Shown: piece by piece, positions 17,888 to 28,752 of the stretch | Layout of the letters: each line of letters begins with the position of its first letter | How positions within the stretch are numbered: the first letter of the stretch is position 1 | Assembly (NCBI RefSeq): GCF_003363015.1 | Contig: NZ_QRAP01000011.1 | Location: 62,001 to 126,000 of the forward strand | Length of the DNA stretch: 64,000 bases | Direction of reading: 5' to 3' | Source: Enterobacillus tribolii | GTDB lineage: Bacteria > Pseudomonadota > Gammaproteobacteria > Enterobacterales > Enterobacteriaceae | The notes under the pieces: generated by a model | What the model was told of the DNA's origin: nothing | Database searches by the model: none | The model's input: the letters and a program-made list of their open reading frames with translations, nothing else | Position numbers and translations under genes: made by a program

Positions 17888-18733
17888 TTAAGCCTTACGC
17901 TCGGTGGTTGAAGAGGATGTTTCATCCTCCAGGATGCAGACGTCGCAAGGCAGGTTGCGGCCAATCAGCGAGCGATAACCGAAGGCGCCCAGGCATGCGC
18001 CGACGATGGGACCGAAAATCGGCACCAGGAAGTAGGGGATGCTGCGATCGCCGGTGAAGGCAACCTCACCCCATCCGGCCAGCCAGGCGAACAGCTTGGG
18101 CCCGAAGTCACGCGCCGGGTTAAGGGCGAAGCCGGTCAGCGGCCCCATGGAGGCGCCGATTACCGCGATCAGGATACCGATCAGCAGCGGCGCCAGCGGG
18201 CCGCGCGGAACGCCGTTGCCGTCGTCAGTCAGCGCCAGGATCAGGCACATCATGATGGCGGTGATGATGGCTTCAACCAGGAAAGCCTGACCGATGGCGA
18301 TGTGCGGGTTCGGGTAGGTGGAGAAAACGCCGGCTAACTCAAGGCTTTCCACGCTGCCGCGCACCATGTTGTGCGTCTGCTCGAAATCAATGAACAGGCT
18401 GTAGTAGAGGGTATAGACTACCGCCGCCGAGCAAAATGCGCCGGCGATCTGAGACAGGATGTAGGGAACGACCTTGCGCTTGTCGAAACAGGCAAACAGC
18501 CATAAGGCGATGGTCACGGCAGGGTTCAGGTGTGCACCGGAAATCGCGGAGGTCAGATAAACCGCCATGGCGACGCCCAAGCCCCAAATGATGCTGATTT
18601 CCCACTGGCCGAAGCTTGCGCCGGCAAGCTTTAAGGCTGCAACGCATCCGCAGCCGAAAAAGATCAGGAGCGCCGTGCCGAGGAATTCCGCGATGCATTG
18701 CCCTTTTAACGTTGAACTTGCGGTTTGGCTCAT
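17888..18733 (-). CDS. glpF: Glycerol facilitator (aquaglyceroporin)
   Basis: 281-residue inner-membrane channel passing glycerol and small polyols. Six helices and the two half-helix signatures are present: SGAHLNPAVT near residue 65 and GFALNPARDFGPK near 205. In the second, Arg after NPA and the following Asp are the glyceroporin-specific residues that widen the selectivity filter. Length matches E. coli GlpF. First gene of the glpFK unit; its upstream gap carries a hairpin and a CRP-like site. Start ATG 18733 has no strong ribosome site nearby but fits the family start. Confidence 0.97.
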   Translation of the reverse strand: MSQTASSTLKGQCIAEFLGTALLIFFGCGCVAALKLAGASFGQWEISIIWGLGVAMAVYLTSAISGAHLNPAVTIALWLFACFDKRKVVPYILSQIAGAFCSAAVVYTLYYSLFIDFEQTHNMVRGSVESLELAGVFSTYPNPHIAIGQAFLVEAIITAIMMCLILALTDDGNGVPRGPLAPLLIGILIAVIGASMGPLTGFALNPARDFGPKLFAWLAGWGEVAFTGDRSIPYFLVPIFGPIVGACLGAFGYRSLIGRNLPCDVCILEDETSSSTTERKA

Positions 18734-19207
18734 GATGATGTCCTAACACAATTATTTGTAGGGTAGTTATTATTCCGGCGAAGCGGTTCGCCGGAGTTAT
18801 GTAAATTTATCGTTAATGCGCGAAAACGAGAAATACCGAAATCAAATTGTGTGTTGTTCGTCAAATTAATGAGTGGAAATGCGCGTTGTGGCGCAATTGG
18901 GCGCAAACAAGAGTGTGAGCGATCTGACAATTTGCCCGTTGGTTGTAACCGGAGCTCAACATTCGGGAACCCGCCGATAGCGTTTTAAGGCTAAACCGAT
19001 AGCGCGGCGGGGGATATTTGTTACAGTCGTTTGCCCGATGCGCCGGTATCGCGCTAGACAGTAGGGAATACGCTACATACAATCGGTAGCAGAAGCTGGC
19101 CGTAAGGTCATTTTGGGGCGCTGATTACTGGGCGCGGATATTTTCGGCGCGGGAACGTTTTCCCGCGGTTGCGGATGTACGCCTGGCTAGATTGAGAGGA
19201 CTGAAGA
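18734..19207. promoter_or_regulatory. Divergent glpF-zapB control region
   Basis: 474-bp gap without genes. A CRP-like site TGTGAGCGATCTGACA is at 18914-18929, fitting catabolite control of glpF. Two perfect hairpins flank the region: TCCGGCGAA/TTCGCCGGA (18774-18795), in the glpF leader about 40 nt before its start, and CGCGGGAA/TTCCCGCG (19148-19167), 40 nt before zapB. Neither is followed by a T-run. No convincing GlpR operator was found by eye, though GlpR control is expected from E. coli. Confidence 0.45.
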
Positions 19208-19450
19208 ATGTCATTTGAAGTATTTGAGAAACTGGAAGCAAAAGTTCAGCAGGCGATTGACACCATCACGCTGTTGCAGATGGAAATTGAAGAGCTAAAA
19301 GAGAAGAACAACCAATTGTCCCAGGACATTCAGCATGCCGCGGGCGACCGTGAGTCGCTGGTGCGCGAAAATGCGCAACTGAAGGAAGAGCAGGCGGCCT
19401 GGCAGGAGCGCCTGCGCACGCTGTTGGGCAAAATGGATGAAGTAAACTAA
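19208..19450 (+). CDS. zapB: Cell division protein ZapB
   Basis: 80-residue cytosolic coiled-coil protein that joins the Z ring through ZapA and links it to MatP at the terminus. Nearly the whole chain is heptad-patterned ([20 protein letters not shown], then ELKEKNNQL), and the N-terminal half is almost identical to E. coli ZapB. ATG 19208 has AGAGGA upstream. Monocistronic, ended by the hairpin at 19478. Confidence 0.95.
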   Translation: MSFEVFEKLEAKVQQAIDTITLLQMEIEELKEKNNQLSQDIQHAAGDRESLVRENAQLKEEQAAWQERLRTLLGKMDEVN

Positions 19451-19477
19451 GTTATTACGCGTAGCGTAAACGAAAAC

Positions 19478-19497
19478 AAGGCGCCGTTCGGCGCCTT
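19478..19497. terminator. Terminator between zapB and rraA
   Basis: AAGGCGCC and GGCGCCTT form a perfect 8-bp stem with a GTTC loop followed by ATTGTT, between the convergent zapB and rraA genes. Confidence 0.75.
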
Positions 19498-19525
19498 ATT
19501 GTTATCTGTGATTGTGCGGCAGTGA

Positions 19526-20044
<519 letters not shown>

Positions 20045-20143
20045 TTAGTATATCCCCTTAGTGAGGCTGTTTGCAAAACCGCCAGTTGTTAAGGCAGAAG
20101 TTTCTTCGGCTCCGGCGCACATTTTGTTGTCCGCCGGAGACCA

Positions 20144-21061
20144 TTAACTCAGAACTACGCCGATGGCGAACAGCAGGTTGGTGAGCAGCGCGCACTTCAC
20201 CATGCTTTCCAGCATAGGGCGCATGGCGGCGGGCGTTTGCTCGTGCAGGACGTAGCGGATGTGGCGCAGCAGCGCCGGAATGGCCAGGACGAACAGCCAC
20301 CCGCTCCAGCTTTTCAGGTTGAACAGTGCGAACAAGGCCAGGCAGACCACGGCGCCAATCAGCAGAGCGGCATGATAGTAGCGGGCGCGCACCGGCCCCA
20401 GGCGGACTGCCAGCGTGTTCTTGCCGTTTTGCGCGTCGTTCTCGATATCGCGCAGGTTATTGATGTTGAGCACCGCCACGGCCAGCAGGCCGCAGGCCGT
20501 GGCCGGCAGCATAACCACGCTGCTGAAGACGTTGGCCTGCAGGTAGTACGTTCCCGCCACGCTCAGCCAGCCGAAGAAAACCAGCACCGAAATATCGCCC
20601 AGCCCCATGTAGCCATAGGGACGGGTGCCGACGGTATAGGTGATGGCCGCGACGATAGCCATCAGGCCCAGTATCAGGAAGCCGAACACGTCTTCCGGCT
20701 TTTCGCAGGCCACGGCGATAAGCGCGATGCCTGAAATGATGGTCAGCAGCACGGTCAGCATCAGGGCGCGTTTCATCTGCGGCTGGGTGATGACCCCTTT
20801 TTGCATGCCGCGCAACGGCCCGATACGCTCTTCCGTATCGCTGCCTTTAACCGCGTCGCCGTAATCGTTAGCCAGATTCGACAGAATCTGCAGCATGGCG
20901 GCGGTAAGCAGGGCGAGCAACGCGACGTCCGCTTTGAAAGCGTGCTGCCAGAAAGCGATGGCAGAGCCGGTAATAATAGAGGCCAGCGCCAGGGGGAGCG
21001 TGCGTAACCGCAGGCTTTCCAGCCAGGCTTGGGTTCGGCTGATCGGGGTTGATGAGCTCAT
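20144..21061 (-). CDS. menA: 1,4-dihydroxy-2-naphthoate polyprenyltransferase
   Basis: 305-residue inner-membrane UbiA-family enzyme attaching the polyprenyl tail to dihydroxynaphthoate in menaquinone synthesis. The first Asp-rich motif NLANDYGDAVKG is near residue 65 and the second NNLRDIENDAQNGKNT near 195, both needed for Mg-diphosphate binding. Around eight to nine helices are predicted. Start ATG 21061 (MSSSTPISRTQAWLESLR) matches the family; the longer frame to 21115 is unlikely. Confidence 0.95.
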   Translation of the reverse strand: MSSSTPISRTQAWLESLRLRTLPLALASIITGSAIAFWQHAFKADVALLALLTAAMLQILSNLANDYGDAVKGSDTEERIGPLRGMQKGVITQPQMKRALMLTVLLTIISGIALIAVACEKPEDVFGFLILGLMAIVAAITYTVGTRPYGYMGLGDISVLVFFGWLSVAGTYYLQANVFSSVVMLPATACGLLAVAVLNINNLRDIENDAQNGKNTLAVRLGPVRARYYHAALLIGAVVCLALFALFNLKSWSGWLFVLAIPALLRHIRYVLHEQTPAAMRPMLESMVKCALLTNLLFAIGVVLS

Positions 21062-21166
21062 GTTCCAGTTCAGTGTTAGGGTGAATATGCGTAATTGTGC
21101 GCAGAATATCACCATGTCAACTTCGATATCTATAACATCAAAGAGTAATTTATTGATTATTATAGG

Positions 21167-21195
21167 AATAAAAAAGGGAGGCCAGCGCCTCCCTT
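21167..21195 (-). terminator. Terminator after hslVU
   Basis: AAGGGAGGC/GCCTCCCTT, a perfect 9-bp stem with a 4-nt loop, is followed on the minus strand by a T-run. It lies 38 bp past the hslU stop. Confidence 0.8.
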
Positions 21196-21232
21196 AACAA
21201 TGTATAACCGCAGGGACGGTTCCTGATATGAA

Positions 21233-22567
21233 TTATAGGATAAACCGACTCAGATCTTCATCTGCTACGAGCTCATCCAGATGATTTCGCACGTATTCCG
21301 CATCAATGGTGATGGATTTTCCACTGATATCGCTGGCTTCGAAAGAGATTTCTTCCATCAGGCGCTCAAGCACGGTATGTAAACGGCGCGCACCAATGTT
21401 TTCTGCGGTTTCGTTCACCTGCCAGGCCGCTTCGGCAATATGGCGGATGCCGTCCGGCGTGAAGCTGATGCTGACGCCCTCGGTCGCCATCAGCGCCTGG
21501 TACTGCTCGGTCAGCGATGCGCTCGGCTCGGTCAGGATACGTTCAAAATCTTCCGTGGTCAGCGCCTGCAGCTCAACGCGGATAGGCAGACGACCCTGAA
21601 GTTCGGGGATCAGGTCTGACGGGCTGGCGATCTGGAAAGCGCCGGAGGCGATAAACAGGATATGGTCGGTTTTTACCATGCCGTGCTTGGTCGACACCGT
21701 ACAGCCTTCCACCAGCGGCAGTAAATCGCGCTGCACGCCTTCACGTGAAACGTCCGGCCCGGAGGATTCGCCGCGTTTACAGATTTTATCGATCTCATCG
21801 ATAAAGACGATGCCGTGCTGCTCAACGGCGTCGATAGCCTGCTGCTTCAGCTCTTCCGGATTCACCAGTTTGGCGGCTTCTTCTTCGATCAACAGCTTAA
21901 GCGCTTCTTTAATCTTGAGCTTGCGGGCTTTTTTCTTCTGGCCGCCCAGGTTCTGGAACATGGACTGCAGCTGGTTGGTCATCTCTTCCATGCCCGGAGG
22001 CGCCATGATTTCTACGCCCATCGGCGAAGCGGCGGCGACTTCGATTTCGATCTCTTTATCGTCCAGCTCGCCTTCGCGCAGCTTTTTGCGGAAGGTCTGC
22101 CGCGCCGGAGATTGCTCGGCGCTTTGCTCCGCCTGGCCCCAGTTGTTTTTTGCCGGCGGGATGAGCGCGTCCAGAATGCGTTCTTCCGCCAGCTCTTCAG
22201 CGCGGTAGCGGTTTTTCTCGATGGACTGAAGGCGGACCATTTTAATCGCCGAATCAGTCAGATCGCGGATGATGGAGTCGACTTCTTTGCCTACGTAGCC
22301 CACTTCGGTGAACTTGGTGGCTTCTACTTTAATGAACGGCGCGTTAGCCAGCTTGGCCAGGCGGCGGGCGATTTCGGTTTTACCCACCCCGGTCGGACCG
22401 ATCATCAGAATGTTTTTCGGCGTCACTTCGTGGCGCAGGGTTTCGTTGAGCTGCATACGGCGCCAGCGGTTACGCAGGGCAATGGCGACAGCGCGCTTAG
22501 CCTGATGCTGGCCGATGATATAGCTGTCGAGTTCGCTGACGATTTCGCGTGGAGTCATCTCAGACAT
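21233..22567 (-). CDS. hslU: ATP-dependent protease ATPase subunit HslU
   Basis: 444-residue AAA+ unfoldase that feeds substrates to the HslV peptidase in the cytosol. Walker [10 protein letters not shown] at about 56-64, the pore loop GYVGKEV near 90, the intermediate (I) domain, Walker [10 protein letters not shown] near 254, and sensor-2 [12 protein letters not shown] near 393. The C-terminal tail ending RFIL inserts into HslV. It starts 11 bp after hslV, the usual hslVU order, and is probably heat-induced through the promoter upstream of hslV. Confidence 0.98.
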   Translation of the reverse strand: MSEMTPREIVSELDSYIIGQHQAKRAVAIALRNRWRRMQLNETLRHEVTPKNILMIGPTGVGKTEIARRLAKLANAPFIKVEATKFTEVGYVGKEVDSIIRDLTDSAIKMVRLQSIEKNRYRAEELAEERILDALIPPAKNNWGQAEQSAEQSPARQTFRKKLREGELDDKEIEIEVAAASPMGVEIMAPPGMEEMTNQLQSMFQNLGGQKKKARKLKIKEALKLLIEEEAAKLVNPEELKQQAIDAVEQHGIVFIDEIDKICKRGESSGPDVSREGVQRDLLPLVEGCTVSTKHGMVKTDHILFIASGAFQIASPSDLIPELQGRLPIRVELQALTTEDFERILTEPSASLTEQYQALMATEGVSISFTPDGIRHIAEAAWQVNETAENIGARRLHTVLERLMEEISFEASDISGKSITIDAEYVRNHLDELVADEDLSRFIL

Positions 22568-22578
22568 GTTCAGGGTCC

Positions 22579-23109
22579 TTACGCTTTGGAGTCTAATTCT
22601 TCAATGGTGTGGAAGTGGTTGGTGTAGATGCAGATATCGCCTGCAATTCCCAACGCTTTCTCCACGATCTCGCGGGCGCCCAGCTCGCTGTTTTCCAGCA
22701 GGGCGCGTGCGGCTGCCTGGGCGTAAGGCCCGCCGGAACCGATGGCGATAAGATCGTTTTCCGGCTGCACGACGTCGCCGTTGCCGGTAATAATGAGGGA
22801 GGCGTTTTCATCGGCTACCGCCAGCAGGGCTTCCAGCCTGCGCAGCATGCGATCGGTACGCCAGTCCTTGGCCAGCTCGACGGCGGCTTTCACCAGGTGG
22901 CCCTGATGCAGTTCCAGTTTACGCTCAAAGAGTTCAAACAGGGTAAAGGCGTCCGCCGTTCCTCCGGCAAAGCCGGCGATGACGCGGTCGTTGTACAGGC
23001 GGCGTACTTTGCGCACGTTGCCTTTCATGACGGTGTTACCCAAGGTTGCCTGGCCATCACCACCGATGACGACTTTACCGTTGCGGCGTACGCTTACTAT
23101 TGTTGTCAC
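22579..23109 (-). CDS. hslV: ATP-dependent protease peptidase subunit HslV
   Basis: 176-residue proteasome-like peptidase, forming a double hexameric chamber capped by HslU. Thr2, exposed after removal of Met, is the nucleophile ([20 protein letters not shown]); [10 protein letters not shown] and the Gly-rich [13 protein letters not shown] follow. Length equals the E. coli enzyme. First gene of hslVU; a heat-shock-type promoter lies 60-90 bp upstream. Confidence 0.98.
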   Translation of the reverse strand: MTTIVSVRRNGKVVIGGDGQATLGNTVMKGNVRKVRRLYNDRVIAGFAGGTADAFTLFELFERKLELHQGHLVKAAVELAKDWRTDRMLRRLEALLAVADENASLIITGNGDVVQPENDLIAIGSGGPYAQAAARALLENSELGAREIVEKALGIAGDICIYTNHFHTIEELDSKA

Positions 23110-23171
23110 GAGCAGACCCCCGTTGCTGACGAAAAGAGTTCCCCGCGTGGGTCGCGGGGCTTATCGTCAGT

Positions 23172-23199
23172 AAATGGGGGAGAGTTTTATGCTTTTCAA
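23172..23199 (-). promoter_or_regulatory. Sigma-32 heat-shock promoter of hslVU
   Basis: Read on the minus strand, TTGAAA (23199-23194), a 14-bp spacer and CCCCATTT (23179-23172) match the sigma-32 pattern CTTGAAA-N13/14-CCCCATNT closely. The -35 element overlaps the TGA stop codon of ftsN (23198-23196), so the promoter begins inside the upstream gene's end. A GC hairpin at 23141-23159, downstream of it, would lie in the hslV leader. Confidence 0.8.
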
Positions 23200-24119
23200 C
23201 CCCCGGTGGCGAGAGGAATGCAGCTGGACATTCCCACGCCTTTCAGGCGTTGCTGCATCTTGTCGGCCGCGGCACGCGTGCTGTAAGGGCCAAGCAAGAC
23301 ACGGTTCCAGCCGCCGCCGGAGGTGATGCGGCTTTCAATACCCTCGAACGCCAGCTGGGCGCGCACGGATTCTGCCTGATCGGCGCTGCGGAATGAACCG
23401 CACTGCAACATCCATTTTTGCGATTTTTCCTGCTGCGGCTTTTCCTGTTGCGGTTTGGCCGCTGTCTGTTGCTGCTGGGCTGTTGCATTCGTGACCGGCG
23501 CCGGTTTCGGTTTTTGCTGCTGCTGCTGCTGCTGCGCCTGGCGCTGTTGGCTTGGCTGCGTGGCCTGTACCGGGTTGCTCTGCGTTCCCGCCGTGTTTTG
23601 GCGCGGTGCGGTGTTCTGCACCGGCGGCGTCTGGGCCGGTTGCTGAGTTACCGGCACCGCGGGCTGACGCCGGCCGGTATTTTGCGCCGGATCGTTATAA
23701 GGAACTTCAGACAGTTGGGTCGGACGCTGACGCATGTCAGCCTGCATTTGTTCCAGCAGCTGGCGTTGTTCATCCGTTAACTGGGTCTGGGAACGGATTT
23801 CCCCGCCAGCCGTCGGTTCCGTGGGCGTGGCTACGCCGACCTGACGGTTTTCCAGCTCTTTGATGTAACGCCAGCGCTCTTCGGGCTTGGGCGGCAGGCC
23901 GTTGCCGGTATGAGGCGTTTGTACCGGCGGAACGCTGTCTGCGCCCGGTTTGTGATGCATCAGGAAATACAGGCCGGCGGCAAACGTTGCCAGCACCGCA
24001 AGGGCCAGCACTATCATGGTTTTTGATGCGCCGGGCGCAGAGCGTTTGGTTTTGCGGCCGCTGCTCTTACGCTTTGCGCCGCCTGAGCGTCCACGGCTCA
24101 CATAGTCTCGTTGTGCCAC
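23196..24119 (-). CDS. ftsN: Cell division protein FtsN
   Basis: 307-residue bitopic inner-membrane protein that triggers septal peptidoglycan synthesis. A basic cytoplasmic N-terminus (RDYVSRGRSGGAKRK) precedes one transmembrane helix at about 34-54. A long Pro/Gln linker includes a run of Gln encoded largely by CAG around residue 205. The SPOR domain (about 232-305, QCGSFRSADQAESVRAQL) binds denuded glycan. The conserved essential region lies near residues 80-125. It lies between cytR and hslV, as in E. coli. Confidence 0.95.
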   Translation of the reverse strand: MAQRDYVSRGRSGGAKRKSSGRKTKRSAPGASKTMIVLALAVLATFAAGLYFLMHHKPGADSVPPVQTPHTGNGLPPKPEERWRYIKELENRQVGVATPTEPTAGGEIRSQTQLTDEQRQLLEQMQADMRQRPTQLSEVPYNDPAQNTGRRQPAVPVTQQPAQTPPVQNTAPRQNTAGTQSNPVQATQPSQQRQAQQQQQQQKPKPAPVTNATAQQQQTAAKPQQEKPQQEKSQKWMLQCGSFRSADQAESVRAQLAFEGIESRITSGGGWNRVLLGPYSTRAAADKMQQRLKGVGMSSCIPLATGG

Positions 24120-24184
24120 TGTTGATTCACTGCGTCGCGATATTGAAAAGAAGGTGACATGTTACTGAACTCATTCTGATTTAA

Positions 24185-25213
24185 CTAGCGTTTGGGTGCA
24201 GAAGTACTTCCCCTGATAACTAATTCGCTTTCTAACAAACGCGATCCGCTTTGTACAGAATGACTTTGCAGCTGTTCAAGCAGCAGCAGCATGGCTTCAC
24301 GGCCGAGTTGATAACGCGGCTGCGCCACCGTGGTTAACGGCGGATCGCTGTACTGCGACAGTTTGATGTCGTCAAAGCCCATCAGCGACACGTCTTCCGG
24401 CACGCGCAGGCCCATGCGTTTGGCCTGCGACAAGGCGCCGATCGCCATTACGTCGCTGTGGCAGAAGATTGCCGTCGGCGGCTGAGGCAGCGACATCAGC
24501 GTCGCCAGCGCCTGTGCGCCTGCTTCATAGGTAAAGTTGCCGCGCGCCACGTAGCTCTTGTCTTCCGCGATGCCGCAGCGGCGCAGGGCCTGAACGTAGC
24601 CTTGCAGGCGATAGTTGCTCAGCGGCATGTGCTCCGGCCCGGCGATGCAGCCGATGCGGTGGTGCCCCAGCTCATACAGATACAGCACGGCTTCAAAGGC
24701 GGCCGTCAGGTTGTCGATATGAACGGTGGGTAATTCCAGCTCCGGGGCGAACTCGTTGGCCATCACCATCGGCGGCAGGTTGCGCTGCTCTTCTTTGCTG
24801 GCGTCGAACGGAACGTTGGAACCGAGCAGCAGCATGCCGTCGATTTGCTTGGTGACGATCAGGTTAACGAAGGTTTTTTCCTGCTGGCTCTGCTGGGCGC
24901 AGTCACCCAACAGCACCAGGTAGTCATGCTCCGCGGCGGTGCGCTCGATCCCCTGGATCACGTCGGCAAAAAAGGGATCGCAGATATCCGGTACGATCAC
25001 CAGGATAGTGCGGGATTCGTTGCGTCTGGCGCTGCGGGAAAGCGCATGGGGAGAATAACCGACGGCCATGACCGCCTGTTCCACCTTCTGACGGGTGGAA
25101 GCAGAGACTTTTTCCGGATTCATTAATGCCCGGGATACCGTGGCAGTGGATACGCCGGCTTTTTCAGCAACATCCTTCATGGTTGCAGCGGACATATTTC
25201 TCTTATCTTCCAA
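24185..25213 (-). CDS. cytR: Nucleoside-uptake repressor CytR (LacI family)
   Basis: 342-residue LacI/GalR repressor of nucleoside transport and catabolism genes, cooperating with CRP and relieved by cytidine. The N-terminal helix-turn-helix is MKDVAEKAGVSTATVSRALM and the hinge follows near residue 60; the effector domain (RTILVIVPDICDPFFADVIQ onward) is nearly identical to E. coli CytR. The likely start is TTG 25213, with AGGAG 8 bp upstream; this gives the same length before MKDV as E. coli, whereas ATG 25195 lacks a ribosome site. Confidence 0.94.
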   Translation of the reverse strand: MEDKRNMSAATMKDVAEKAGVSTATVSRALMNPEKVSASTRQKVEQAVMAVGYSPHALSRSARRNESRTILVIVPDICDPFFADVIQGIERTAAEHDYLVLLGDCAQQSQQEKTFVNLIVTKQIDGMLLLGSNVPFDASKEEQRNLPPMVMANEFAPELELPTVHIDNLTAAFEAVLYLYELGHHRIGCIAGPEHMPLSNYRLQGYVQALRRCGIAEDKSYVARGNFTYEAGAQALATLMSLPQPPTAIFCHSDVMAIGALSQAKRMGLRVPEDVSLMGFDDIKLSQYSDPPLTTVAQPRYQLGREAMLLLLEQLQSHSVQSGSRLLESELVIRGSTSAPKR

Positions 25214-25309
25214 CGCGATTCTCCTTGCGTGTCATCCTTGACGGGTAATGCAAATTCAGGTCAGCAGGCACGTTATCTGAGACAGTTATCATGCCCGTTG
25301 AAAAAAATT

Positions 25310-25377
25310 ATTATACGGATCACATTTTAACCAGATTCGGACTTGGGATTGTTACCTTAATTTCATCAGAAATGTGA
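25310..25377 (-). promoter_or_regulatory. cytR promoter with CRP half-sites
   Basis: On the minus strand, TATAAT (25315-25310) is a perfect -10. TGTGA-type half-sites lie at 25324-25320 and 25377-25373, suggesting CRP/CytR involvement. Neither has a good second half, so the CRP claim is weak. Confidence 0.35.
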
Positions 25378-25453
25378 CATAAATGGATTTTTTAGATCGG
25401 GATCGCAATTCATTCACTCTGAAAATTTACTTTGGCGATGTATTTGGTCGTGT

Positions 25454-27682
<2,229 letters not shown>

Positions 27683-27867
27683 TTAACGGGGTAGTGTACA
27701 CTGTCGCGACCCATGCAGGAATGCACGGATCTGATTGCAGGCGGTTGTGAATTTCTGTATGATCCGCCACCTTTGATATGTATTCGTATCAAACCTTAAT
27801 TATCAACTCGCGTGGTGTTTGGCGGAACAGGGCTGGATAGCGACGCGGCCTTATACAGAGGTTTACC

Positions 27868-28080
27868 ATGAAAAAAGATATTCACCCGAACTACGTTGCT
27901 ATCACTGCAACTTGCTCTTGCGGCAACGTAATCAAGACCCACTCCACCGTGGGCCACGACCTGAACCTGGACGTGTGCAGCAACTGCCACCCGTTCTACA
28001 CCGGCAAGCAGCGTGTCGTTGACACCGGCGGCCGCGTTGAGCGCTTCAACAAGCGTTTCAACATGGTTGGCAAGAAGTAA
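27868..28080 (+). CDS. rpmE: 50S ribosomal protein L31
   Basis: 70-residue zinc-type (C+) L31, at the base of the central protuberance. Cys16, Cys18, Cys37 and Cys40 (TCSCGN and VCSNCHPF) bind zinc. The C-terminal [14 protein letters not shown] contacts 30S proteins and makes bridge B1b. ATG 27868 follows AGAGGTTTACC. Zinc-containing forms are usually replaced by a C- paralogue (ykgM-type) under zinc limitation; none is seen here. The 27650-27867 gap holds divergent priA/rpmE promoters. Confidence 0.97.
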   Translation: MKKDIHPNYVAITATCSCGNVIKTHSTVGHDLNLDVCSNCHPFYTGKQRVVDTGGRVERFNKRFNMVGKK

Positions 28081-28094
28081 TTCTTTCCGGTCAG

Positions 28095-28123
28095 AAAAAA
28101 GGCACCCACGTGGTGCCTTTTTT
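28095..28123. terminator. Bidirectional terminator between rpmE and metJ
   Basis: AAAAAAGGCACC pairs fully with GGTGCCTTTTTT around CACGT, giving tracts of six A/T on both sides between convergent genes. Confidence 0.9.
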
Positions 28124-28140
28124 GTTGGTCGTTCGAAAAC

Positions 28141-28461
28141 TCAGTATTCCCAGGTTTCCGGATCGATCCCCATCTCGCGCATCAGCACTTTGGCCGCTTC
28201 GGGGATTTCATCACTGCGTTCCTTGCGCAAATCATCATCGTTCGGTAACGGCTGACCGGTAAAAGCGTGCAGAAACGCTTCGCACAATAATTCGCTGTTA
28301 GTGGCGTGACGCAGGTTATTCACCTGGCGGCGGGTGCGCTCATCGGTCAGGATCTTCAGCACTTTCAGTGGAATTGAAACCGTGATCTTTTTTACCTGCT
28401 CGCTTTTTTTGCCGTGCTCAGCATAAGGGCTGATGTATTCGCCGTTCCATTCAGCAGCCAT
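28141..28461 (-). CDS. metJ: Methionine repressor MetJ
   Basis: 106-residue ribbon-helix-helix dimer that uses S-adenosylmethionine as corepressor. The beta-strand [12 protein letters not shown] contacts DNA at tandem Met boxes, and [19 protein letters not shown] lines the SAM site and dimer interface. Only a few residues differ from E. coli MetJ. It is divergent from metB across a region with five Met boxes, so it is autoregulated and represses metBL; metF has its own boxes at 32733. Confidence 0.98.
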   Translation of the reverse strand: MAAEWNGEYISPYAEHGKKSEQVKKITVSIPLKVLKILTDERTRRQVNNLRHATNSELLCEAFLHAFTGQPLPNDDDLRKERSDEIPEAAKVLMREMGIDPETWEY

Positions 28462-28655
28462 GGGACACCTTAACTTGTCTGGAAAAATAAAATTCTAAAA
28501 ACCGGCCGATTATGCCCGATTTTTACGTTTTTCACTAAGGAAGTGTGGAGAGAGTCTGTTTGATATCACTTTTTCCAGAATTTCTCCGACTTTCACGACC
28601 TTTTTGCCATTCAAACTGACACAATTTTAGCGGCTCTTGCAGAAATTCTCAATCT

Positions 28656-28695
28656 ATACGTAAAGAAGTTTAGATGTCCAGATGTATTGACGTCC
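28656..28695. promoter_or_regulatory. Tandem Met boxes in the metJ-metB gap
   Basis: Five adjoining 8-bp units, each related to AGACGTCT: ATACGTAA, AGAAGTTT, AGATGTCC, AGATGTAT, TGACGTCC. This is the established binding pattern for arrays of MetJ dimers and lies 58 bp before metB. Confidence 0.85.
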
Positions 28696-28752
28696 GCATC
28701 AAAAAGCGATTACTCTCTATTTCCATTCTGACCCCCTTTGCGGAGAAATAAC

